From the NCBI GenBank assembly GCA_947166105.1, contig CAMVCZ010000036.1, forward strand, positions 1 through 34,346: 34,346 nt of DNA, given 5' to 3'. The stretch comes from an uncultured Bacteroidales bacterium. GTDB lineage: Bacteria > Bacteroidota > Bacteroidia > Bacteroidales > F082. Below the pieces are notes generated by a model. The model saw only the letters and a program-made list of their open reading frames with translations. It made no database searches and had not been told where the DNA came from. Below are positions 16,725-24,353 of the stretch, in pieces. The position numbers and the translations under genes are program-made. Positions within the stretch are counted from its first letter, which is position 1; every line of letters starts with the position of its first letter.

Positions 16725-18251
16725 ATGAAATACACACACCTTGTATTATTATTGCTTTTCCCGTTTGTCACCCTTCATGCCCAAACCAACAAACCTGTTT
16801 TGCAGGAACCTGACAGTCTTGAGCTTGAATTGAACGACCAGCAAATCAACGACTTGAACTCAGGCAAGGCCGTGGTCGATGAGTCGGCGGTGATGGAAAT
16901 GCTTGACTTGGTGAGCAACATCAGCTATTTCAAGGATGTGTACCTCGACATTGATACCAGTGTGCTGAACATTTACGATTACGGCAAGGACGAAGTGCCC
17001 ATGTTTGACGACACCATCTACCAACATCGCATTGAAGCCTTGGCGCGGGAGACCACCATCCCCCTGATATTCAACAGTCATGTGAAATCGTTCATTAATT
17101 TGTATGCGGTCAGACGCCGCCAGCAATCGAGTCGCATGTTGGGCCTTTCATACGTCTATTTCCCGATGTTTGAGGAATATCTTGCCAAGTACAATCTCCC
17201 TTTGGAACTGAAATATCTCGCTATGGTGGAATCAGCCTTGAATCCCACCGCTGGCTCAAAAGCAGGAGCCAAAGGCTTGTGGCAGTTTATGTTAGGTACA
17301 GGCAAGAACTATGGCTTGCGCGTCACTACTTTGGTTGATGAGCGTTACGACCCGATGAAGGAAACTGTGGCTGCCTGCCAGTATCTGCAAAGCCTTTACG
17401 CCCGCTACGAGGATTGGTTCCTCGTTTTGGCGGCCTACAATTCGGGTCCGGGCACGGTCAACAAGGCCATCATTCGCGCTGGCGGCGTGAGGAACTATTG
17501 GGCGATTTGGCCTTACTTGCCCAAGGAAACCCGTGGCTATGTGCCGGCTTTCATCGCCGTGACTTACCTGATGAACTATGCCACGGAGCACAACATCTAT
17601 CCCATCAATCCGGGCTTGCTGCTGCACGGCACCGATACGGTGATGGTGCGCGACCGTGTCAGGTTCGACCAAATCAACGAGTGTATCGGCGTGCCTATGC
17701 AAGACATCGTATTTTTCAATCCGCAATACACCAAGCGTATCATTCCTGCATCGAAGGACAATCCTTGCGCATTGCGCCTTCCCATGAAATACAGCCTGCG
17801 GTTTGTGCAGCTTGAGGACAGCATCTACGCTTACAAGAGCAAGTACGAATTGGCTCAAGAGCAGCTTGAGGAGAAAGTGGAAGAGGTGAGCGACAGTTTC
17901 ATTCATGTGGTGAAAAAAGGCGAGACTATAGCCAGCATTGCAAGGAAACACCATGTCACGGTGGCGAACATCAAAAGCTGGAACCACCTGAAACGCGAGA
18001 CCATCCATGTCGGGCAGAAGCTGACCATCTATCGATCCGGCTCGCCGATGGCTAAAGTAAGTAAAACCACGAACAAGAGCACGAAGAGCGGCACAAAGGC
18101 TCCGACCACAAGAACCCATGTGGTGAAGAAAGGGGAAACTCTCAGCTCGATTGCAAGGAAATATGGCTGCACGGTGGCCGACATCAAAAAGTGGAACGGC
18201 TTGAGGGGCAATACGGTTGTGGTTGGCAAGAAATTGAAAATCAAGAAATAA
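16725..18251 (+). CDS. mltD: MltD-like lytic murein transglycosylase with two LysM domains
   Basis: A secreted or periplasmic peptidoglycan-cleaving enzyme of 508 aa. It has a signal peptide (cleavage near LHAQ, residue 20) and an SLT domain at about 150-265 with the catalytic Glu169 in LAMVESALNP. The GLWQFM and AAYNSGPGTV motifs follow. Two LysM peptidoglycan-binding domains lie at about 393-436 and 464-507, separated by a Ser/Thr/Lys-rich linker. It cuts the glycan strand to leave 1,6-anhydro-MurNAc ends. The next gene starts 11 nt downstream, so the two are likely co-transcribed. Confidence 0.93.
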   Translation: MKYTHLVLLLLFPFVTLHAQTNKPVLQEPDSLELELNDQQINDLNSGKAVVDESAVMEMLDLVSNISYFKDVYLDIDTSVLNIYDYGKDEVPMFDDTIYQHRIEALARETTIPLIFNSHVKSFINLYAVRRRQQSSRMLGLSYVYFPMFEEYLAKYNLPLELKYLAMVESALNPTAGSKAGAKGLWQFMLGTGKNYGLRVTTLVDERYDPMKETVAACQYLQSLYARYEDWFLVLAAYNSGPGTVNKAIIRAGGVRNYWAIWPYLPKETRGYVPAFIAVTYLMNYATEHNIYPINPGLLLHGTDTVMVRDRVRFDQINECIGVPMQDIVFFNPQYTKRIIPASKDNPCALRLPMKYSLRFVQLEDSIYAYKSKYELAQEQLEEKVEEVSDSFIHVVKKGETIASIARKHHVTVANIKSWNHLKRETIHVGQKLTIYRSGSPMAKVSKTTNKSTKSGTKAPTTRTHVVKKGETLSSIARKYGCTVADIKKWNGLRGNTVVVGKKLKIKK

Positions 18252-18262
18252 AAACAAATACT

Positions 18263-19267
18263 ATGAAAAACAGCATCAAAATAGCCTTCCTTCTCGTCTT
18301 TGCGGTTGTGATGGCCTCTTGTGGCGACAAGCCACGCACAGCAAAGAAAGACCGCTCGGTGGGTGGCACTTCCGAAATCATGGTCGTCACCCAAAACGAT
18401 GAACAATGGAACGGTCGCATCGGCGATTCGCTTCGCCATTTCTTCTTGGACTACCAATATGGATTGCCGCAGCCTGAGTCGCGCAATGAGTTGGCTCACA
18501 TCAATTTGGCGGGTTTTTCCGACATGTTCAAAAAGCACAAGAACATCATCGAGGTTGAAATCAAGCCGAGCCTTGAGAAGGCCGTGGCCGAGACCGCAGA
18601 AGACCTTTGGGCCGCGCCGCAACGCTATATCAAAATCAGTGCGCCCGACCTCACCTCGTGGGTGGAACTCTTTGACAAGCAGAAAGAAGTTTATCAACAG
18701 TGGTTTGACAAGGTGGAGCGCGAGCGCATTATGAATGTGTTCCGACCCACGAAAGACGAGGACATCGCCAATGCCATCGCAAAGAAGTTCGGCTTCACGT
18801 TGACGGTTCCCAAGGGCTTTTTCATTGCCAAGGACGAGCCTGATTTCATGTGGATTCGCAAGGAGCAAGAACGCTCAAGCGCCTGCCTTATCATTTATCA
18901 GACTCCTTACAAGGACACGCTTCAGTTTGGCACCAACAGCCTCGTGGCCATGCGCGACATGATGCTTCAGCAATACATCCCCGGCCCGTTGGAAGGCTCC
19001 TATATGGCCACCGAAACCGAGTTTGTCCCTCCAATGGTGACCAATGTCAAGGATTTTCCCGCAGGCTATACGATGGAGATGCGTGGCATGTGGCGTGTGG
19101 TGAACGATTTCATGGGAGGCCCGTTTGTTTCCTATACCTTTGCCGACAGTCGCACGGGCAACCTCGTCACGGTGGAAGGTTACTATTACGAACCTAACCA
19201 AAAGAAACGCAATCAGTTGCTTCAGTTGGAGGCGATTGCCTATAGCTTGAATTTCGTGGAGGAATGA
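18263..19267 (+). CDS. DUF4837-family lipoprotein
   Basis: A protein of 334 aa with a lipobox VMASC (Cys20). The ATG at 18263 is chosen because it starts the signal peptide, 11 nt after the mltD-like stop. Features typical of DUF4837 are GGTSEIMVVTQNDEQWNG near the N-terminus, two similar halves, and GTNSLVAMRDMMLQQYIPGP and MRGMWRVVNDFMGGPFVSY in the C-terminal half. The family is conserved in Bacteroidota and of unknown function. Its place behind a peptidoglycan hydrolase suggests, but does not prove, an envelope role. The stop codon abuts the convergent lipocalin-like gene with no terminator between them. Confidence 0.88.
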   Translation: MKNSIKIAFLLVFAVVMASCGDKPRTAKKDRSVGGTSEIMVVTQNDEQWNGRIGDSLRHFFLDYQYGLPQPESRNELAHINLAGFSDMFKKHKNIIEVEIKPSLEKAVAETAEDLWAAPQRYIKISAPDLTSWVELFDKQKEVYQQWFDKVERERIMNVFRPTKDEDIANAIAKKFGFTLTVPKGFFIAKDEPDFMWIRKEQERSSACLIIYQTPYKDTLQFGTNSLVAMRDMMLQQYIPGPLEGSYMATETEFVPPMVTNVKDFPAGYTMEMRGMWRVVNDFMGGPFVSYTFADSRTGNLVTVEGYYYEPNQKKRNQLLQLEAIAYSLNFVEE

Positions 19268-19268
19268 T

Positions 19269-19637
19269 TTATTTCTTCCGATAGGTCACCACAATTTCTC
19301 CGAGCGGTGAATTGGTCCGCGTGACGATGTTTTCTCCTTTCCAAATCCCGAAAAAGTTGCCGTTGCAGCTCAAAGTCCCGTCTTTTGAAAGGGTGAGTTT
19401 CCCCTTGGTTTCACCTTCCAAACTATTGAAAATTAGCATGGAATCTGGGCTGATGAGGATGACATTCTGCTTTTCCATCTCGCCGATTTGTTTCACCAAT
19501 TCTGGGGTGCTGCGCTGCTCATCGAATTGGACATTCACCTTGTCGACCGACCAAGTGCCGATGAGTGAATTTGGCTTTTGCGTGCAAGCGCAAAGCATTG
19601 TGACAAAGCCCAAAAGGGAAAGGATGCTTTTTTTCAT
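19269..19637 (-). CDS. Small lipocalin-like lipoprotein
   Basis: A protein of 122 aa with a lipoprotein signal (MLCAC, Cys18), followed by GTWSVDKVNV, which is the GxW start of lipocalin-like domains in Bacteroidota, and about seven predicted beta strands (KGKLTLSKDGTLSCNG, GEIVVTYRKK). Its ligand is unknown. It is convergent with the DUF4837 gene, whose stop lies one base away, so the 3' ends of the two transcripts must overlap. It has its own promoter box at 19654-19661 with a leader of only about 10 nt. Confidence 0.75.
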   Translation of the reverse strand: MKKSILSLLGFVTMLCACTQKPNSLIGTWSVDKVNVQFDEQRSTPELVKQIGEMEKQNVILISPDSMLIFNSLEGETKGKLTLSKDGTLSCNGNFFGIWKGENIVTRTNSPLGEIVVTYRKK

Positions 19638-19653
19638 GGCTCAGAATTTCATG

Positions 19654-19661
19654 CAAAGGTA
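19654..19661 (-). promoter_or_regulatory. -7 box (TACCTTTG) for the lipocalin-like gene
   Basis: The minus strand reads TACCTTTG followed by CATG, 17 nt upstream of the start at 19637. It lies within 10 bp of the opposing box at 19670-19677, so the two promoters nearly overlap. Confidence 0.65.
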
Positions 19662-19669
19662 AGATTTTT

Positions 19670-19677
19670 TACTTTTG
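19670..19677 (+). promoter_or_regulatory. -7 box (TACTTTTG) for the HsdR-N-like gene
   Basis: TACTTTTG matches TAnnTTTG 15 nt before the ATG at 19692 and 24 nt before an alternative ATG at 19701. The predicted leader is very short. Confidence 0.6.
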
Positions 19678-19691
19678 TTCGCTCAAAACAA

Positions 19692-20147
19692 ATGATTTTC
19701 ATGGATGGCAATCGACTGACTTGGTTCAAGACGGAGGAACGCGAGGGGAAAAGGTGCGTTTACGACCCCTTGCGCCGACGCTTTGTAGCACTTACTCCTG
19801 AAGAGGCAGTGAGGCAAAGGGTGTTGTGCCTGCTTGTGGAGCATTTGCATGTGCCTGCGGGATTGGTGGCGGTGGAGTATTCGGTGAAAGTGAATGGTTT
19901 GGATAAGCGTGCCGATGCTGTCGTTTTCGGCACGGATGGCCGTCCGATGCTGGTTGTGGAGTGCAAAGCCGAAAGCGTGACGCTCACCCAAGCCGTTTTG
20001 GAGCAAGCGGTGCGCTATCATTCCGCATTACGGCCCCGTTTCCTGTTGCTGACCAATGGGAAAGTCACATATTGCTATCAGGTTGAAGGCCAGTCATTAC
20101 GACCTCTTGACCATTTGCCTGACTTCGTTGAAATGAAGGGTGAGTGA
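19692..20147 (+). CDS. Stand-alone type I restriction HsdR N-terminal-like nuclease domain
   Basis: A protein of 151 aa that resembles the small HSDR_N-type proteins found widely in Bacteroidota. The sequence VYDPLRRRFVALTPEEAVRQ precedes a PD-(D/E)xK core: Asp75 in KRADAVVF, then Glu90 and Lys92 in LVVECKAES, followed by a conserved Gln in the helix (EQAVRYHSALRP). The catalytic residues look intact. There is no helicase, methylase or specificity gene nearby, so this is not a restriction system as seen here. A housekeeping nucleic-acid role is possible. ATG 19692 is used; 19701 is a plausible alternative start. Confidence 0.75.
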   Translation: MIFMDGNRLTWFKTEEREGKRCVYDPLRRRFVALTPEEAVRQRVLCLLVEHLHVPAGLVAVEYSVKVNGLDKRADAVVFGTDGRPMLVVECKAESVTLTQAVLEQAVRYHSALRPRFLLLTNGKVTYCYQVEGQSLRPLDHLPDFVEMKGE

Positions 20148-20149
20148 AA

Positions 20150-21286
20150 CTATTCCTCAAACAAATTCCTCGCTTTCAGATAGGTTCTCCACTTCTCCAA
20201 CACTTGCGTCATGTCGTCGGGGAGTTCGGAGGTGAACATCATTTGCTCGCCCGTGGTGGGATGCACGAAGCCCAACTCTTTGGCGTGCAGCGCATGGCGC
20301 GGCATGATTTTGAAGCAGTTGTCGATGAATTGCTTGTATTTGGTGAAGGTGGTGCCTTTCAGGATGACATCGCCGCCATACAGGGCATCGTTGAAAAGCG
20401 GGTGTCCGATGAATTGCGAATGGGCGCGTATCTGGTGGGTACGACCTGTTTCCAATCGGTATTCGTTAAGTGTCACGTAACCAAAGCGTTCCAATACTTT
20501 CCAATGGGTGATGGCTTCCTTGCCCTGCTCGCCGAAGGGATAAACGGTCATGCGGCGGCGGTTGCTCTGGCTGCGCCCAATGTTGCCCACAATGGTGCCT
20601 TCGTCCTCGTCAAAATCGCCCCAAACCAAGGCATAATAGCGGCGGTGGATGGTGTGGTCGAAGAATTGCTTGGCGAGTGTGGCTTGTGCGGTCTCGTTCT
20701 TGGTGACGACCATCAGGCCGGTGGTGTCCTTGTCGATGCGGTGTACGAGATAGCCGATGCGGTTTTCGATGTTTTGTTGCGTCTGCTCAAAATGGTAGGC
20801 CAAACCGTGCAGCAAAGTGCCGGTGAAATTGCCGTGGGCCGGGTGTACCACCAAGCCCGCCTGTTTGTTGATGACGATGAGGTCGTCGTCTTCATAAACG
20901 ATGTTCAACGGGATAGGCTCTGGCTTGATGTCGGTTTCGCGGGGCGGATAACTGAACACAATGGAAATCACATCGTTAGGCTTCACTTTGTAGTTCGACT
21001 TCACTGGTTTGTCGTTCACCAAAATATTGCCCGCCTTGGCTGCGTTTTGTATGCGATTGCGCGAAATGCTATGGATGCGTGAAGTCAGAAACGTGTCGAT
21101 GCGCACCATGTCCTGACCGCCGTCGACGGTAATGCGCATGTGCTCAAACAGTTCGCCGTTTTCATTGGTGGTTTCTGAAGTTTCGATGAAATCGTCGTTT
21201 TCCTCGATGAGTTCATCGTCCAATTCGGTGAGTTCGTCGTTTTCCTCAACGAGTTCTTCGTTCATTTCAATAAGGTCGTCGTTCAT
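20150..21286 (-). CDS. RluD-family 23S rRNA-type pseudouridine synthase with acidic N-terminal extension
   Basis: A protein of 378 aa. The S4 RNA-binding domain lies at about 60-110, and the pseudouridine synthase domain at about 130-340 with catalytic Asp185 in HRIDKDTTG. Further family motifs are INKQAGLVVHP, ETGRTHQIRAH and HPLFNDALYGG. It probably isomerises uridines in 23S rRNA, like RluD. The first 45 residues are an unusual run of Asp/Glu-Leu repeats (DELxEEND), absent from standard RluD. Its start overlaps the stop of the T9SS gene as ATGA, so translation is probably coupled. It is the last gene of a three-gene overlapping cluster. Confidence 0.9.
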   Translation of the reverse strand: MNDDLIEMNEELVEENDELTELDDELIEENDDFIETSETTNENGELFEHMRITVDGGQDMVRIDTFLTSRIHSISRNRIQNAAKAGNILVNDKPVKSNYKVKPNDVISIVFSYPPRETDIKPEPIPLNIVYEDDDLIVINKQAGLVVHPAHGNFTGTLLHGLAYHFEQTQQNIENRIGYLVHRIDKDTTGLMVVTKNETAQATLAKQFFDHTIHRRYYALVWGDFDEDEGTIVGNIGRSQSNRRRMTVYPFGEQGKEAITHWKVLERFGYVTLNEYRLETGRTHQIRAHSQFIGHPLFNDALYGGDVILKGTTFTKYKQFIDNCFKIMPRHALHAKELGFVHPTTGEQMMFTSELPDDMTQVLEKWRTYLKARNLFEE

Positions 21287-23403
21287 TTCTCGATGATGAA
21301 TTTTTGGTTGATGACTTGGCCTTCCTCGGTGATGATGTTCAGGAAATACATGCCGTTGTTGAGGTTGCCGACCGATATTTCATGCTGATAATCACCTTGA
21401 TACACCTTTCTTCCAGTGAGGTCGAAAATGCTCACTTGTCCGTTCCCGAAATCGCCTTCCAAATGCAACGTGTTGCTGGCCGGGTTGGGATAGACCACAA
21501 AGGCCCCTGCGCCTGTCGAAGGGCCGTTCTCTTCCACACCAATGTAATACGAAGCGCCCACCACGGGACGAATCATCAGCGAACCATGCTTGCTGCTTGG
21601 TTGCCACGAGCCATTGGTGTTGATGAAGTTGTATTGGATGTTGTCGGTGGAGGTGTCCAAACCGATGTTGATGAGGGCGTCGTTGCGTTGCTCGATGCCG
21701 ATGTAGAACGCGCCGGAGTGTATCACGTTTCGGTCGAATTTATAGTAGTAGAACCGATAAGGCTGCTCATGCCATTGCGGATGCTGGTTTTGCAAACGGT
21801 AGATTTCCTCGCCGGGCTTGCCGTTTTCGTCCCTCCAAATCACGATGTCGAAATACTTGTCGTTGGCGTTGTTAAGTGTTTGGTTGAAAAGTAGTTGCAC
21901 GCCTTGGATGGTGTCGTATTCGGCCAAATCGAAGCGCACGGCGAACTTGCCACCGGCAGGCCTCACACCGAAGCCCAACTCTGGAATACCATCGTCGTAA
22001 GCGTAGTAATTGTACATTCCCACGCGGTAAATCATCGAGTCGGCCAAAGGCGGAGTGGCTGTTGAATCGTAAACGTAATGGCTGATTTGGTAGGAAATCG
22101 AGTCTTGCCACATGCTGAGCGCAAACAACTCGCCCACATACGGGCAGGCTGGCGATTCGCCATATCCGGGGCAAAGCAGGTAGCCGTTGGCCTTGTATGG
22201 AAGAATGGTGACCGGCTCCAAAACGCGCTGATAATGCTGGCCGCCACCGATTTGTTGCACCTTATAATAATAGTGTAGCTCATGGTCGATGCCGTCGAGG
22301 TTGGCGATGTCGATTTCAAGGTTTTCGCGGATGGCGGAATTGGGATTGGCGCGGTATTGGCGGTAGGGGATGGCCTGATAGCGGTTGAAGAACGAAGGCC
22401 GTTGACCCGAGAAAGTCAGCATGGGATAGTCGGTGTCGTCAATGCTGCGGTTGATGTTCAGGTAGACGAAATCGATGTTCCAGTTGTCCTCGTTGCTTCG
22501 GTTGCTGGGCAGCGACGAGTTGACGATGCTTGCGTAGTTGTAGAAGCGGAAATAAAAGTTGTCCTGAAAGAACTTCACGTCGCGAATGGGTATCATCACC
22601 AGCTTGAAAAACTGGCCGTTGTTTTGCACCATGAAACTGTCCAACCGTTGGCCGGGCACGCTCCAGATGTGGTACCAAGTGGTGTCGGCAACTGTGATGA
22701 AAACCGAATCGCAGGGTACGGCAATTTCGCCTTCAGTGAGGGGTGTCAGCGTGTCGGTGACGATGGTGTACATTCCTGATTGGCAACCTACCGAAGCCCA
22801 AACCGTGTCGCCCGGAAACAGCGTGTCGACCTGCATTTCGGCAAAGATGTCGGCAATGCTATAGTTTTGGTAATCAAGGAATACGAACTCCTGATGTTCG
22901 GTGGTGGTGCCAAATTGCAGCACCAACGAATCTTGTGTTTCGGGCGGATTTCCGTTGCCTTGGGGCTGATAGTAGAAACTCAGATAGACCGAATCGGCTG
23001 GGGAGAGGGCACGCGGCTCAGGCTCCATGATGGAGTCCAAACGAATCCTTACGGAAGTCAGGTATTCCGCCACAAAGGCATTGCTGATGGCGTAGTTGTA
23101 AACCTTCCCGTTGGCATCCAAAACATCAAAAGTGGCACCGTTGCGGTTGGGCGGACTGAGCGGAAAACCGTCATTCACCAGCACATTATTGTCGGTCCAT
23201 TTCGTCGAGTCGGGATAGAGTCCGCAATGGCTGAAATCGTCGAAAAAGGGGAGGAAACGCGCCTCGGCAACGCCTCTTCTTGCGGGGGCTTGCTCTATCG
23301 TGGTCCTGAAGTTGGTCAATATCTCTTGCGCCGTGGCTTGGATGGCGAAAAATCCGAGAGCCATAGCCAAGGCGAAAGCCTTAAAATTCGTCTTCATATT
23401 CAT
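21283..23403 (-). CDS. Large secreted protein with T9SS type A C-terminal sorting domain
   Basis: A protein of 706 aa. The ATG at 23403 is chosen since a signal peptide follows (KAFALAMALGFFAIQATAQ); an in-frame ATG at 23460 would place 19 residues before it. The body (about 30-610) is rich in aromatic and Asp residues (FFDDFSHCG, DSTKWTDN) and has no recognised enzyme motif. The last 75 residues are a T9SS type A sorting domain (VVYPNPASNTLHLEG, IFDLTGRKVYQG, LNNGMYFLNI, KFIIEK), so the product should be exported by the type IX system and released or surface-anchored. The linker just before this domain (about 624-634) is encoded by a REP-like sequence. It overlaps the PASTA gene upstream and rluD downstream. 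Confidence 0.85.
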   Translation of the reverse strand: MNMKTNFKAFALAMALGFFAIQATAQEILTNFRTTIEQAPARRGVAEARFLPFFDDFSHCGLYPDSTKWTDNNVLVNDGFPLSPPNRNGATFDVLDANGKVYNYAISNAFVAEYLTSVRIRLDSIMEPEPRALSPADSVYLSFYYQPQGNGNPPETQDSLVLQFGTTTEHQEFVFLDYQNYSIADIFAEMQVDTLFPGDTVWASVGCQSGMYTIVTDTLTPLTEGEIAVPCDSVFITVADTTWYHIWSVPGQRLDSFMVQNNGQFFKLVMIPIRDVKFFQDNFYFRFYNYASIVNSSLPSNRSNEDNWNIDFVYLNINRSIDDTDYPMLTFSGQRPSFFNRYQAIPYRQYRANPNSAIRENLEIDIANLDGIDHELHYYYKVQQIGGGQHYQRVLEPVTILPYKANGYLLCPGYGESPACPYVGELFALSMWQDSISYQISHYVYDSTATPPLADSMIYRVGMYNYYAYDDGIPELGFGVRPAGGKFAVRFDLAEYDTIQGVQLLFNQTLNNANDKYFDIVIWRDENGKPGEEIYRLQNQHPQWHEQPYRFYYYKFDRNVIHSGAFYIGIEQRNDALINIGLDTSTDNIQYNFINTNGSWQPSSKHGSLMIRPVVGASYYIGVEENGPSTGAGAFVVYPNPASNTLHLEGDFGNGQVSIFDLTGRKVYQGDYQHEISVGNLNNGMYFLNIITEEGQVINQKFIIEK
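21505..21530 (-). repeat. REP-like sequence inside a coding region
   Basis: On the coding strand GGCCCTTCGACAGGCGCAGG closely matches the widespread CCTTCGACAGGCTCAGG palindrome half-unit that also occurs at 7611-7679. It encodes a Gly/Ser/Thr-Ala linker (NGPSTGAGA) between the body and the sorting domain of the T9SS protein, keeping the frame open. Confidence 0.55.
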
Positions 23404-24268
23404 AGTCGGTGGTTTCAATCGTTTCTGTAATTGTGTCAATAACAATCGTTTGCGGTACATTCTTCAAAGAATCCTCGTGCAGCAGTTCCTTCATCTCCTT
23501 CTTGAAATCCATAGTCTTGCTGGAACGGTACCAAACGTTGATGTTGGTTCCGGCATCGACTGAGCCTGAACTGGGGCCGGGGCTCATCAGCCTGATGCAC
23601 ATGTATTGGAGGCTGTCGCTGTCCTCAAAGACCTCATCGCCGAGGTTGAGTCCAGCCAAGTTGAGCAAACGTTTGGCTTCTGTGGCGGGTTTGCCGATGA
23701 GGTTGGGCACTTTTATTCTTGATTTGTCGTCGCCAATGCCGACGCGGAGCATGATTTTGCTGCCTTTCACCAATTCGGTGCCTTCCATGATGGGCTGCCC
23801 TTTGTAATATTGGTCGACGATGTTGTTTTTGTAGGAATATTCCACAAAATCAAGATAATCAACGCTTAAGCCACTCGATTCGAGCCTGCCGATGGCCTCG
23901 CGAAGGGAGATGCCTTTCAGGTTGGGCATGACGGTTTTTTCGGGCGTTTCGGCCACGATGATGGCGTAAACATTGCGCCCTTTCTTGATTTTCGAGCCAG
24001 GCAAAGGGTCTTGCTGATAGATGCTGCCGGGTTGCTGTCCCTTGGGATAAACGCTGTCGATGAGGATGAAATTGAAGTCTTTCGAGTAGTCGTGCTTCAC
24101 CTGACGGAAGTCCTGACCCACAAAATCAGGCATGGAAAACACCTCGTCGTGGCGGGTGTATTTGTCTAATATCCTGAATGTTAGCCATAGCAAGACAACG
24201 CATAACAGCAGTATGATGAGCAGGTTGAGGTAAAATTTCTTTTCCTTGAAAAAGTGAAGGCGTCCCAT
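23381..24268 (-). CDS. PASTA-domain membrane protein without kinase domain
   Basis: A protein of 295 aa with a short cytoplasmic tip, one membrane helix (about 12-32) and three PASTA repeats at about 41-110, 113-182 and 185-255. The repeats show MPDFVGQDFRQV, MPNLKGISLREAIGRLESSGL and VPNLIGKPATEAKRLLNLAGL, with the DPLPGSKIKKG turn. An acidic tail follows. PASTA domains bind peptidoglycan or muropeptides in Ser/Thr kinases and PBPs; here no kinase or transpeptidase domain is attached. It lies divergent from ddl, which makes a peptidoglycan precursor, and its 3' end overlaps the T9SS gene by about 23 nt. Confidence 0.88.
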   Translation of the reverse strand: MGRLHFFKEKKFYLNLLIILLLCVVLLWLTFRILDKYTRHDEVFSMPDFVGQDFRQVKHDYSKDFNFILIDSVYPKGQQPGSIYQQDPLPGSKIKKGRNVYAIIVAETPEKTVMPNLKGISLREAIGRLESSGLSVDYLDFVEYSYKNNIVDQYYKGQPIMEGTELVKGSKIMLRVGIGDDKSRIKVPNLIGKPATEAKRLLNLAGLNLGDEVFEDSDSLQYMCIRLMSPGPSSGSVDAGTNINVWYRSSKTMDFKKEMKELLHEDSLKNVPQTIVIDTITETIETTDYEYEDEF

Positions 24269-24337
24269 AATTTACTAATTTAGCCGTGATTTTACAACTC
24301 GATTTTGGGTGTTTTATTGTTATGAAGTTTAAACCGA

Positions 24338-24345
24338 CAAAATTA
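24338..24345 (-). promoter_or_regulatory. -7 box (TAATTTTG) for the PASTA-T9SS-rluD cluster
   Basis: The minus strand reads TAATTTTG 70 nt upstream of the PASTA start. The box is only 9 bp from the ddl start codon, so its upstream element would lie inside the first codons of ddl. No clear plus-strand box for ddl was found. Confidence 0.5.
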
Positions 24346-24353
24346 CAAAAAAT

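Noticed and set aside
19692..20147. Complete type I restriction system
   Set aside because: Only the small N-terminal nuclease-like domain is present, with no motor, methylase or specificity gene.
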